A stretch of 64,000 nt of DNA from Streptomyces sp. WZ-12 (GTDB lineage Bacteria > Actinomycetota > Actinomycetes > Streptomycetales > Streptomycetaceae). Below the pieces are notes generated by a model. That model saw only the letters and a program-made list of their open reading frames with translations, did no database searches and had not been told where the DNA came from. Position numbers and translations under genes: made by a program. Shown piece by piece: positions 19,177 through 28,792 of this stretch. Location: contig NZ_CP118574.1 of assembly GCF_028898845.1 (NCBI RefSeq), positions 4,871,001-4,935,000 on the forward strand, in the 5' to 3' direction. How positions within the stretch are numbered: position 1 is the stretch's first letter; every line of letters starts with the position of its first letter.

Positions 19177-19213
19177 AGGCATCCACTCGGCTTTCACCGG
19201 TGGCGCGACAGCT

Positions 19214-19242
19214 ACTCTACCTGATCATTTGGACCGGTTGAA
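19214..19242 (-). promoter_or_regulatory. promoter of tRNA-Gly copy 2
   Basis: On the minus strand TTCAAC (19237-19242), 17-bp spacer, TAGAGT (19214-19219). It sits between the second and third tRNA genes. Confidence 0.6.
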
Positions 19243-19249
19243 CTGTCAG

Positions 19250-19321
19250 AGCGGGTGACAGGGATTGCACACTGCGCCTCCCCCTTGGAAAGGGGGCGCT
19301 CTACTACTGAGCTACACCCGC
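19250..19321 (-). tRNA. tRNA-Gly (TCC)
   Basis: 72 nt. Acceptor GCGGGTG/TACCCGC-type pairing, anticodon stem CCCCC/GGGGG around TTTCCAA (anticodon TCC), T-arm GTGCAATCC in place of the usual GTTCGAATCC. No encoded CCA. Confidence 0.95.
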
Positions 19322-19371
19322 GTGACTCCTCGGGGCCCGGCCTTTCGGCCTCGCCCCTCGGCGTGCTCCAG

Positions 19372-19402
19372 ACTCTAGCTGATCAGTAGGGGTGCTGTGC
19401 AA
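19372..19402 (-). promoter_or_regulatory. promoter of tRNA-Gly(TCC)
   Basis: Minus-strand TTGCAC (19397-19402), 19-bp spacer, TAGAGT (19372-19377). The -10 box is the same as that of the neighbouring tRNA gene. Confidence 0.5.
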
Positions 19403-19440
19403 GTCGGCGGTGTGCGCACCCGCGGACGTCGGCAAGTCGG

Positions 19441-19761
19441 TTAGTGGTTGGCCGCGTTGAAGGCTTCGTAGACCTTCTTGGGGATGCGGCCGCGCGGCGG
19501 GACGTCCATCTGATGGGAGCGGGCCCAGGCGCGGACGGCCGCCGGGTCGGCGGTCACCGCGGTCCGGTGGAAGGTCTTGCCGGACTTGGCCCGCTTGCGG
19601 CCGGCCTCCACGAACGGGGCGAGAGCGCCGCGCAGTTTCTTCGCATTGGTGGGATTGAGGTCGATCTCGTACGACTTCCCGTCCAAACCGAAGATGACCG
19701 TCTCTGCGGCTTCTCCTCCGTCGATGTCATCGGAGAGCGTCACTACTACGCGCTGCGCCAC
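19441..19761 (-). CDS. lsrL: Lsr2-like nucleoid-associated protein (LsrL type)
   Basis: A 106-aa H-NS-like DNA-bridging protein that silences AT-rich DNA. The N-terminal oligomerisation domain (VAQRVVVTLSDDIDGGEA, then TVIFGLDGKSYEIDLNP) is followed by the DNA-binding tail VRAWARSHQMDVPPRGRIP, whose RGR core inserts into the minor groove. Streptomycetes carry a main Lsr2 and a paralogue, LsrL; linkage to purS-purQ-purL matches my memory of the lsrL locus. Start GTG 19761 behind AAAGGA gives the family N-terminus; the ATG 18 bases upstream overlaps that site. The gene diverges from purS over a markedly AT-richer gap. Confidence 0.9.
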   Translation of the reverse strand: MAQRVVVTLSDDIDGGEAAETVIFGLDGKSYEIDLNPTNAKKLRGALAPFVEAGRKRAKSGKTFHRTAVTADPAAVRAWARSHQMDVPPRGRIPKKVYEAFNAANH

Positions 19762-20061
19762 GGATATCGGTCCTTTCATCGAGCGACCCCTTGTTGACGT
19801 GGGGTGATGCTCCAGATCCGGCTGATTGGGATCAATGCTTTTTCATTTGTACAGCGATGGGCATTGCATTGTGAAGCCCATTTAATTTCGTCAGCGTGTC
19901 CTGCCGCAATCCGGCCCCCCGTTCTTTTCGCAGATTTTTCCTGGCAGGCACGCTCCCGGTAACCGACCCGGGATCGGGCACGTCGCATATCTATGCGCGT
20001 AGATTTTCGAACACGGTACTGTGAGGACACCGCCTTACGCACCACACCACCGGGAGTGCCA
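19762..20061. other. AT-rich divergent region, lsrL / purS
   Basis: No gene. About 19805-20020 is visibly poorer in GC than the rest of the window (runs such as GCTTTTTCATTTGTAC and CATTTAATTTCG), the kind of DNA Lsr2 proteins bind. A -10-like TACTGT at about 20015 would give purS a leader of about 40 nt. Confidence 0.6.
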
Positions 20062-20325
20062 GTGGCACGCGTCGTAGTCGACGTCATGCTCAAGCCGGAG
20101 ATCCTCGACCCGCAGGGGCAGGCGGTGCAGCGCGCACTGCCACGCCTGGGATTCGAGGGCATCGCCGACGTCCGTCAGGGCAAGCGTTTCGAACTTGAGG
20201 TGGAGGGCCCCCTCGACGAGGCCGCCCTCGCCCGTATCCATGAGATGGCCGAGACCTTCCTCGCCAACACCGTCATCGAGGACTTCACCGTCCGGGTCGA
20301 CGAAGCCGCGCGGGCCGAGTCATGA
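20062..20325 (+). CDS. purS: FGAM synthase subunit PurS
   Basis: Small 87-aa subunit of the three-part phosphoribosylformylglycinamidine synthase, bridging PurQ and PurL for ammonia transfer. Strand-rich fold with [18 protein letters not shown], the helix [10 protein letters not shown] and [14 protein letters not shown]. Start GTG 20062 behind GGGAG gives the usual length; the 23 codons before it belong to the leader. The stop overlaps purQ by ATGA. Confidence 0.95.
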   Translation: MARVVVDVMLKPEILDPQGQAVQRALPRLGFEGIADVRQGKRFELEVEGPLDEAALARIHEMAETFLANTVIEDFTVRVDEAARAES

Positions 20326-21076
20326 CCGCCCACCCGTCACCCACCACCACCCGTGACGGAGGCCCTTCGGGCCGCGGCAACATCCGGGTCGGAGTCGTCA
20401 CCTTTCCCGGCACGCTCGACGACCGCGACACCCAGCGCGCGGTCCGGGCGGCCGGGGCGGAGGCGGTGCCGCTGTGGCACCGCGACAAGGACCTGCACCA
20501 GGTCGACGCCGTGGTCCTGCCCGGCGGCTTCTCGTACGGGGACTACCTGCGGGCGGGGGCGATCTCCCGGTTCTCGCCGGTGATGGAGACCGTGATCGAA
20601 CAAGCCCGGGCCGGTATGCCGGTGTTGGGCATCTGCAACGGTTTCCAGGTCCTCACCGAGACGCATTTGCTGCCGGGCGCGATGCTGCGCAACAACCACC
20701 TGCACTTCATCTGTCGCGACCAGAAGCTGCGGGTGGAGAACGCCGGTACCGCCTGGACCGCCGACTACGACCGGGGCCAGGAGATCAGCATTCCGCTGAA
20801 GAACATCGACGGCCGATATGTCGCCGACGAGCGGACGCTGGACATGCTGGAGGCCGAGGGCCGGGTGGCCTTCCGTTACCTCACCGACGGCCCGGCCGCC
20901 GACGGGTACCAAAACCCCAACGGATCGCTCCGCGACATCGCCGGCATCACCAATGAGGCGGGCAATGTCGTCGGCCTGATGCCGCACCCCGAGCACGCCG
21001 TCGAGCCGCTGATCGGCACCGGCCGCACCGACGGCCTCGGGTTCTTCACCTCGATCCTGAAGAAGCTGGTCAACGC

Positions 21077-21080
<4 letters not shown>
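20322..21080 (+). CDS. purQ: FGAM synthase glutaminase subunit PurQ
   Basis: Class I glutamine amidotransferase of 252 aa that supplies ammonia from glutamine to PurL. Triad visible: nucleophile C105 in [11 protein letters not shown]222 and E224 in [29 protein letters not shown] and [15 protein letters not shown] are family signatures. The first 20 residues are a Ser/Thr/Pro-rich extension. Overlaps purS and purL by four bases each (ATGA), indicating translational coupling. Confidence 0.97.
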
Positions 21081-23329
<2,249 letters not shown>

Positions 23330-23378
23330 GCCCCGCCCAACAGGGCGGTGCGCGCGCTCCGTTGACCTTTCGCGCCGG

Positions 23379-23412
23379 AACGGCCCGCCAGGAGTGCCTG
23401 GCGGGCCGTTTT
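23379..23412 (+). terminator. terminator of the purSQL operon
   Basis: Perfect 14-bp stem AACGGCCCGCCAGG / CCTGGCGGGCCGTT, AGTG loop, followed by TT. Confidence 0.88.
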
Positions 23413-23469
23413 GGCGTTGGTGCGGGCCCTGTGCCGGTTCCGGGCGCTGCACAAGGAGGCTTGCCCGTA

Positions 23470-23487
23470 ATTACGTAACTACGTAAT
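23470..23487. promoter_or_regulatory. palindromic operator of the ArsR-like gene
   Basis: ATTACGTA-AC-TACGTAAT, a perfect AT-rich palindrome ending 8 bp before the GTG start, and overlapping where a -10 box or the ribosome binding site would be. Probably bound by the encoded regulator. Confidence 0.65.
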
Positions 23488-23495
23488 CTGGGGGA

Positions 23496-24047
23496 GTGGA
23501 TCTGGAAGAGCGGGTGGCCGAGTTGGAGCGCCGCCTGGCCGCGCTGGAAGAGGCCGTCGGGGCGACCGACGCCGCGCCCGCCGCGCCACCGTCCACGCCG
23601 AGGCGGGGGGCGAACGACGCGCTGTGGGCCCTGAACGGGTTCAAGGAGCAACTCGCCGGCCTGGGCGCCGTCAACGGGGGCGTGATGTTCACCGGTGCCG
23701 TGCGGACCCCGGCCGGGCTGCGCTACGAGTGGCAGTACGGGCTGCCCACCGACACCGTCATGGACGGCGACTGGGCCGCGTCCGCCGAGGCGTTCGCGGC
23801 GCTCGGCCAGCCGGTGCGCCTGCGGCTGCTGCGCGAGGTGCTCCACGGCCGCTGCACCGCCGCCGAGCTCACCGAGCTCGACGGCACCGGCACGACCGGC
23901 CAGATCTACCACCACCTACGGCAGTTGACCGCTGCCGGCTGGCTGCGCACGACCACCCGCGGCCGGTACGAGGTACCGGTCGAGCGGGTCGTCCCGCTGC
24001 TGGTGATGCTGATTGCCGCCGGGCGCTCCGACGCCCGGCCCACCTAG
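23496..24047 (+). CDS. ArsR-like helix-turn-helix regulator with N-terminal coiled coil
   Basis: A 183-aa protein. Residues 1-22 (LEERVAELERRLAALEEAVG) are a clear heptad coiled coil, then a low-complexity linker and a Gly-rich segment (LAGLGAVNGGVMFTG). The C-terminal winged helix (about 95-165) holds FAALGQPVRLRLLREVLHG, TTGQIYHHLRQLTAAGWL as recognition helix, and the wing TTTRGRYEVP. No Cys or His metal site typical of SmtB/ArsR is evident, so a non-metal signal is likely. Start GTG 23496 follows GGGGGAG and sits just after a palindrome. A small membrane protein follows 11 bp later, probably co-transcribed. Confidence 0.85.
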   Translation: MDLEERVAELERRLAALEEAVGATDAAPAAPPSTPRRGANDALWALNGFKEQLAGLGAVNGGVMFTGAVRTPAGLRYEWQYGLPTDTVMDGDWAASAEAFAALGQPVRLRLLREVLHGRCTAAELTELDGTGTTGQIYHHLRQLTAAGWLRTTTRGRYEVPVERVVPLLVMLIAAGRSDARPT

Positions 24048-24058
24048 GGGAGGCCCAC

Positions 24059-24268
24059 TTGTCCGAGAACGACAGCCGTTTGCTCTGGTCCGCCGCCGCG
24101 GCGTTCGCCGTGCTGGGCGCCGCGGTGTTCGCCTACGCGATGCAGCTCTACCTGGCCGACGACACGATCTACGTGGACGCGCTCTCCCGCTTCGCCGGCG
24201 CGACGTGGGGCCTGTCGCTGACCGTCGGCGCCGTCGCGTGGCAGGGCCGCCGCCTCAGCAGCGGCTGA
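24059..24268 (+). CDS. small two-helix membrane protein
   Basis: A 69-aa hydrophobic protein with two predicted helices (about 9-31, WSAAAAFAVLGAAVFAYAMQLY; and 45-62, ATWGLSLTVGAVAWQG) joined by an acidic loop LADDTIYVDALSRF. The start is TTG 24059, chosen because a full AGGGGAGG lies 6 nt upstream and no ATG/GTG fits; it begins 11 bp after the regulator's stop. Function unknown. Translational coupling with the ArsR-like gene suggests they act together. Confidence 0.7.
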   Translation: MSENDSRLLWSAAAAFAVLGAAVFAYAMQLYLADDTIYVDALSRFAGATWGLSLTVGAVAWQGRRLSSG

Positions 24269-24381
24269 CCGCCTCCGGCCGCCCCGACACCCCACCAACG
24301 GGCGGGGCAGGCAGCCCCTTTGAGGCGCCGGGCGGCACCGCGGCGGCCGGGCGAACCGGTCCGGTTGTCAGTGGTGCCGCT

Positions 24382-24387
24382 TAGGCT
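24382..24387 (+). promoter_or_regulatory. -10 box, leaderless SCP-family gene
   Basis: TAGGCT ends 6 nt before the ATG 24394; no Shine-Dalgarno sequence follows. Confidence 0.6.
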
Positions 24388-24393
24388 GGCCGC

Positions 24394-25191
24394 ATGTCTC
24401 CCGCCGCCCGCACCCCGCGCCCCCGCCGGTACGACCCGGCCAAGACCCGCGCCGCCGTCACCGCCCAATACGCGGAGGTCCGGCGGGTGGTGGGCGGTCT
24501 CACCCCCGAGCAGCTCGCGGCGCCCACCCGGCTCGGCGACTGGACGGTGCGGGAGCTGGCCGCCCATCTGTCCATGGCGGTCGGCAGCGTGGTGCGCGCC
24601 CTGCGGCTGCCGGCCCCGCCCGAGCCGGAGGTGACCGTCCTGGCCTGGCCGTCCGCGACCGCGCAGTACGCCACCGGCATCGACGAGCACGTCCGCGAAC
24701 TCGCGGCCGGGCACGACCCGGTGGAGCTGCTGGAGCGCACCGCCGAGGAGTTCGCCCAGGTGGTGCCCGGCGAGCCGGACGACCGGGTCATCCCGTGCCG
24801 CCCCGGCGCGATGCTGCTCGGCGACTATCTGGTCACCCGCTGCGTCGAACTCGTCGTCCACACCGACGATCTGGCCGACGCCCTCGGCACGGAGATCCCC
24901 TTCGACCGGCAGGCGCTGGCGGCCACCACCCGGCTGTTGGCCGACGGGCTGGCCGCCAAGGCGCCCGGTGGCTCGGTCGAGGTCCGGGTGCCGCCGTTCG
25001 CCGTCGTGCAGTGCGTCGAGGGCCCCCGGCACACCCGTGGCACCCCGCCCAACGTCGTCGAGACCGACCCGCTGACCTGGATACGGCTGGCCACCGGCCG
25101 CGCCGACTGGGCGGCGGCGCTGGACGCGGCGAAGGTCAGCGCCAGTGGCGAACGGGCCGACCTCGGCGGCCTGTTGCCCGTGATGAGCTGA
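24394..25191 (+). CDS. maleylpyruvate-isomerase-like / sterol-carrier family protein
   Basis: A 265-aa protein. The N-terminal four-helix bundle (about 12-150) matches the mycothiol-dependent MDMPI_N family: VRRVVGGLTPEQLAAPTRLGDWTVRELAAHLS, with the metal-type His in AAHLS and another in CVELVVHTDDL. The C-terminal part (170-265) resembles the bacterial SCP-like domain (SVEVRVPPF, RHTRGTPPNVVETDPLTWIRLATG). Such proteins are DinB/MDMPI-fold mycothiol-S-transferase relatives; the substrate is unknown. Predicted leaderless. It converges on the sulfatase gene. Confidence 0.8.
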   Translation: MSPAARTPRPRRYDPAKTRAAVTAQYAEVRRVVGGLTPEQLAAPTRLGDWTVRELAAHLSMAVGSVVRALRLPAPPEPEVTVLAWPSATAQYATGIDEHVRELAAGHDPVELLERTAEEFAQVVPGEPDDRVIPCRPGAMLLGDYLVTRCVELVVHTDDLADALGTEIPFDRQALAATTRLLADGLAAKAPGGSVEVRVPPFAVVQCVEGPRHTRGTPPNVVETDPLTWIRLATGRADWAAALDAAKVSASGERADLGGLLPVMS

Positions 25192-25225
25192 GCGGGCCGG
25201 GCCCGGCGCCGCGCGCCGCCGCGGC

Positions 25226-26707
25226 TCACTGCGGCGGATACGGCAGCAGCATCCGGTCCACCGCCTCCCAGGACGCCCGCAGCCGGGCCAGCAACTCCCG
25301 TTCGTGCCCGGCCCGGTCGGCCTGCTCCCGGGGGTCGGCGGCGACGTGGAAGAGCTGGTCCCGGCCGCCCTTGCCGCGGTAGTACTTCCAGTCGCCGCGG
25401 CGCAGTGCCCTCTCGCCGCGCACCCGCCAGAACAGGTCCCGCTCGGCGAGGCGTTCCCCGCGCAGCAGGTAGCCCGCCAGGCTCGTCCCGTCCAGGGGGT
25501 GGGCGCGGTCCGGGCGGGCGCCCCCGAGCTCCAGGAGGGTGGCGGTCCAGTCGGGCGTGAACACCGGCTCGTGGCTGACCTGCCCGCCGTCGATCCGGGC
25601 CGGCCAGCGCACCAGCGTCGGCACCCGGATGCCGCCCTCCTGGAGCGACGCCTTCTCCCCGGACAGCGGCCAGTTGTACGACCAGCGCTCCCCGCCGTTG
25701 TCGCTGGCGAAGAAGACGAGGGTGTCCTCCTCCTGGCCCGAGCGCCGGAGCGCGGCCAGCACCTGACCGATCGAGCGGTCCAGGTCCTCGACCATCGCGC
25801 GGTACGTCGCGAGCGAACCGCCGTCCTCGTGGAACAGCGCCTTCCGGTCGCCCGCCCTGATCCGGCGGGCGATCTCGGCGCTCCCCTCGGTGTCACCCTC
25901 CGCGATCCACGGCCAGTGCGGCGTCGTGTAGTTGAGGTTCAGCAGCCAGGGCCGGCCGCCGCCCCGCCCGGCCGTGGTGACGTGGTCCACCGCCCGCTCG
26001 GTGAGGATCCGGGTGTAGTAGCGCAGGTCCCGATGGGTGGCGTCGCCCTCGTACAGGTCGTACTCCCCGGCGAGGCCCAGCTTCGAGTAATACTCCAGCG
26101 CGCCACCGAAGTTACCGAAGAAGGTGTCCCAACCGGAGCGGGTGGGGCTGTAGTCCGGGAGATAGCCGCAGTGCCACTTGCCGATCAGCGCGGTGGCGTA
26201 GCCGGCGTCCCGCAGCAGCGAGGCGAGCGTGGGGTGGCCGGGGTCCAGCCCCACGCCGCGGTCCGCGATCGGCTCGGCCAGACCGCCCTTCGTACGGCCC
26301 GGGTAGCGGCCGGTGTAGAGCGAGAAGCGGGTGGGCGAGCAGGTCGCGGACCCCGCGTACCCCTGGGTGAAGCGGACGCCCTGCCGGGCCAGCCGGTCCA
26401 GGTGCGGCGTGCGGATGCCGGCCGCCCCGTAGCAGGAGAGGTCCGCCCACCCGAGGTCGTCGCCCAGGATGAACAGGACGTTGGGGCGCCGCGAGCGCCG
26501 GCCGGGGGCGGCCCGGAACGGACGTTCGTCGTTCCGCGGCGGTGCGGCAGCGGCGGCGGGTGCGCCCGCGAGCGCACCCAGCCCGCCCGCGGCGGCCGCG
26601 GCGCCGACGCCGGCCAACCCGCCGAAGGCGCGCCGGGAGAGACCCGGTGCCGGGTGGTCGGGGGAGCGGTCGGCGGGGGACGGAAGGGCGGGATCGACGG
26701 AGGACAT
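25226..26707 (-). CDS. Tat-exported sulfatase
   Basis: A 493-aa type I sulfatase that releases sulphate from organic sulphate esters outside the cell. A twin-arginine signal (SRRAFGGLAGVGAAAAAGG; Arg25-26) precedes the alkaline-phosphatase-superfamily core. Metal-ligand Asp pair is D83-D84 in FILGDDLGWADLS. The nucleophile motif is TCSPTR with C123, to be oxidised to formylglycine by a formylglycine-generating enzyme. Further family blocks are IGKWHCGYLP and VFFASDNGGERWS. Start ATG 26707 follows AGGAGAG. A 41-codon leader-peptide ORF of a family linked to sulphur genes lies 240 bp upstream on the same strand, suggesting attenuation control. Confidence 0.9.
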   Translation of the reverse strand: MSSVDPALPSPADRSPDHPAPGLSRRAFGGLAGVGAAAAAGGLGALAGAPAAAAAPPRNDERPFRAAPGRRSRRPNVLFILGDDLGWADLSCYGAAGIRTPHLDRLARQGVRFTQGYAGSATCSPTRFSLYTGRYPGRTKGGLAEPIADRGVGLDPGHPTLASLLRDAGYATALIGKWHCGYLPDYSPTRSGWDTFFGNFGGALEYYSKLGLAGEYDLYEGDATHRDLRYYTRILTERAVDHVTTAGRGGGRPWLLNLNYTTPHWPWIAEGDTEGSAEIARRIRAGDRKALFHEDGGSLATYRAMVEDLDRSIGQVLAALRRSGQEEDTLVFFASDNGGERWSYNWPLSGEKASLQEGGIRVPTLVRWPARIDGGQVSHEPVFTPDWTATLLELGGARPDRAHPLDGTSLAGYLLRGERLAERDLFWRVRGERALRRGDWKYYRGKGGRDQLFHVAADPREQADRAGHERELLARLRASWEAVDRMLLPYPPQ

Positions 26708-26916
26708 CGGTCGGCTCTCCTGGAAGTCGTCGGGGGCCGTACGGGCACGCGCCGCGCCCCCGGGGACGGCGGGGAGGCGGGCGGTCAGCGGGACGTCGCG
26801 CATCTCACACCGCCGTGGCATACGGACAGTGCGGGAAAACTGCCGTAAAAGGTCAGAAAAGGCTCTGCCTCAGCAGCGACGAAGAACGCGAAAGTGCAGC
26901 TCAGAAGCGGTGGCGC

Positions 26917-26939
26917 GGCCTCGGCGGCGGCGCGAGGCC
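26917..26939 (-). promoter_or_regulatory. candidate attenuator hairpin after the leader peptide
   Basis: Stem GGCCTCG / CGAGGCC with a 9-nt loop, starting 8 nt after the leader-peptide stop and within the sulfatase leader. A ribosome stalled near the leader stop would cover it. Confidence 0.4.
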
Positions 26940-26946
26940 ACTGTCG

Positions 26947-27072
26947 TCAGCCGCGGCGACAGACGGCGCTGGCCAGCCGACCGAGATCGACGTGGCGGCG
27001 CCGGACGAGGCGCGGCGCGCGGCGGGGCACCCGGTGACGCACCAGGCGCGCCAAGGGCTGCGGGGTCTGCAT
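26947..27072 (-). CDS. putative leader peptide upstream of the sulfatase gene
   Basis: A 41-aa Arg-rich ORF, ATG 27072 behind AGGA, ending 240 bp before the sulfatase start on the same strand. Its C-terminus RRRHVDLGRLASAVCRRG fits the RR-H-[VI]-DL-x-R-[VL]-ASA-x-C pattern of actinobacterial putative leader peptides, which I recall mainly upstream of sulphur-assimilation and related genes. The single Cys codon TGT lies four codons before the stop, where ribosome stalling could report cysteine supply. It is followed closely by a GC hairpin. The inference is of cis-acting attenuation; the peptide itself probably has no other function. Confidence 0.65.
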   Translation of the reverse strand: MQTPQPLARLVRHRVPRRAPRLVRRRHVDLGRLASAVCRRG

Positions 27073-27199
27073 GGGCAGGAATCCTGGCCGCGTGGCCGTG
27101 GGCACGTCAACCATCCGCAACGTCCCGTTCATGCATCCCTCCAGGCCGCCGACCATCCCCGGTTCGGATGAATGCGCGACCTGCCCTAGACTCTGGGGC
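27073..27199. other. divergent region, sulfatase leader / purF
   Basis: Carries the purF -10 box (27187-27192) and, on the other strand, the leader-peptide promoter, which I could not place. Confidence 0.4.
27187..27192 (+). promoter_or_regulatory. -10 box of purF, leaderless
   Basis: TAGACT ends 7 nt before the purF GTG. A weak -35 TTCGGA lies 18 bp further upstream. Confidence 0.65.
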
Positions 27200-28759
27200 G
27201 TGCCACGTGGTGACGGACGACTCAACCACGACCTGCTCCCCGGGGAGAAGGGCCCGCAAGACGCCTGTGGCGTCTTCGGTGTCTGGGCCCCGGGTGAAGA
27301 GGTCGCCAAACTCACCTACTTCGGGCTGTACGCGCTGCAGCACCGTGGACAGGAGTCCGCGGGCATCGCGGTGAGCAACGGCTCCCAGATCCTCGTCTTC
27401 AAGGACATGGGCCTGGTGTCCCAGGTCTTCGACGAGACTTCCCTCAGTTCCCTCCAAGGCCACATCGCCGTGGGCCACGCCCGCTACTCCACCACCGGTG
27501 CCTCGGTGTGGGAGAACGCCCAGCCGACGTTCCGCGCCACCGCGCACGGATCGATCGCGCTCGGCCACAACGGCAATCTGGTCAACACCGCCGAACTGGC
27601 CGAGATGGTCGCCGCGCTGCCCCGCGACGGTGGCCGGGCGACCCAGGTCGCGGCCACCAACGACACCGACCTGGTGACCGCCCTACTGGCCGGCCAGGTC
27701 GACGACGACGGCAAGCCGCTGACCGTCGAGGAGGCCGCGCCGCGCGTCCTCCCGCACGTCAGGGGCGCCTTCTCGCTCTGCTTCATGGACGAGCACACGC
27801 TCTACGCCGCCCGCGACCCGCAGGGCATCCGCCCGCTGGTCCTCGGCCGCCTGGAGCGCGGCTGGGTGGTGGCCTCCGAGTCCGCCGCCCTGGACATCGT
27901 CGGCGCCAGCTTCATCCGGGAGATCGAGCCCGGCGAGATGGTCGCCATCGACGAGAACGGCCTGCGCGCCTCGCGCTTCGCCGAGGCCCGCCCCAAGGGC
28001 TGCGTCTTCGAGTACGTCTACCTCGCCCGCCCCGACACCGACATCGCCGGGCGGAACGTCTACCTCTCCCGGGTGGAGATGGGCCGCAAGCTGGCCGCCG
28101 AGGCGCCCGCCGACGCGGACCTGGTGATAGCGACCCCGGAGTCCGGCACCCCGGCCGCCGTCGGGTACGCCGAGGCCAGCGGCATCCCCTACGGCTCCGG
28201 CCTGGTCAAGAACTCCTACGTCGGCCGGACCTTCATCCAGCCCTCGCAGACCATCCGTCAGCTCGGCATCCGCCTCAAGCTCAACCCGCTCAAGGAAGTC
28301 ATCCGCGGCAAGCGCCTGGTGGTCGTCGACGACTCGATCGTCCGCGGCAACACCCAGCGGGCCCTGGTCCGGATGTTGCGCGAGGCCGGCGCCGCCGAGG
28401 TCCACATCCGGATCTCGTCCCCGCCGATCAAGTGGCCGTGCTTCTTCGGCATCGACTTCGCCACCCGCGCGGAGCTGATCGCCAACGGGCTGAGCGTCGA
28501 GGAGATCGGCAAGTCGCTGGGCGCCGATTCGCTGGCGTACATCTCCATCGACGGCATGATCGAGGCGACCGCGATCGACAAGTCGAAGCTGTGCCACGCC
28601 TGTTTCGACGGCGAGTACCCGATGGAGCTGCCGGACCCGGAGCTGCTGGGCAAGCACCTCCTGGAGTCCGAGACCAAGGCCCCGGCCTCGTCCGACGTGG
28701 ACGGCGTCCGCACGCTCACCGCCGGGGTCGGCGGCGCCGACGCGCTGCGTCGCCCGTAG
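27200..28759 (+). CDS. purF: amidophosphoribosyltransferase
   Basis: First committed step of purine synthesis: PRPP plus glutamine to phosphoribosylamine. The 519-aa precursor has a 22-residue propeptide ahead of the N-terminal nucleophile C23 (QDACGVFGVW), as in the Bacillus-type enzyme with a cleaved propeptide. Glutaminase domain follows (LYALQHRGQESAGI, VGHARYSTTG, ALGHNGNLVN). The phosphoribosyltransferase domain has the PRPP loop RLVVVDDSIVRGNTQR. Cys residues in IKWPCFFGID and SKLCHACFDGEYP fit the iron-sulphur ligands of this class. Start GTG 27200 is leaderless by its -10 box. purM follows after 33 bp and is probably in the same operon. Confidence 0.97.
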   Translation: MPRGDGRLNHDLLPGEKGPQDACGVFGVWAPGEEVAKLTYFGLYALQHRGQESAGIAVSNGSQILVFKDMGLVSQVFDETSLSSLQGHIAVGHARYSTTGASVWENAQPTFRATAHGSIALGHNGNLVNTAELAEMVAALPRDGGRATQVAATNDTDLVTALLAGQVDDDGKPLTVEEAAPRVLPHVRGAFSLCFMDEHTLYAARDPQGIRPLVLGRLERGWVVASESAALDIVGASFIREIEPGEMVAIDENGLRASRFAEARPKGCVFEYVYLARPDTDIAGRNVYLSRVEMGRKLAAEAPADADLVIATPESGTPAAVGYAEASGIPYGSGLVKNSYVGRTFIQPSQTIRQLGIRLKLNPLKEVIRGKRLVVVDDSIVRGNTQRALVRMLREAGAAEVHIRISSPPIKWPCFFGIDFATRAELIANGLSVEEIGKSLGADSLAYISIDGMIEATAIDKSKLCHACFDGEYPMELPDPELLGKHLLESETKAPASSDVDGVRTLTAGVGGADALRRP

Positions 28760-28792
28760 AGCTCGTACCCACCCAAACGAAAGTTCTCAGCC

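Larger units (their letters stand above)
19061..19177. repeat. duplicated terminator + tRNA-Gly block, copy 2
   Basis: Exact copy of 18520-18636 in the same orientation. Here no convergent gene uses the terminator's other face. Confidence 0.9.

Noticed and set aside
18520..19177. Insertion sequence between the duplicated tRNA-Gly blocks
   Set aside because: The 424-bp spacer has no transposase frame and no terminal inverted repeats.
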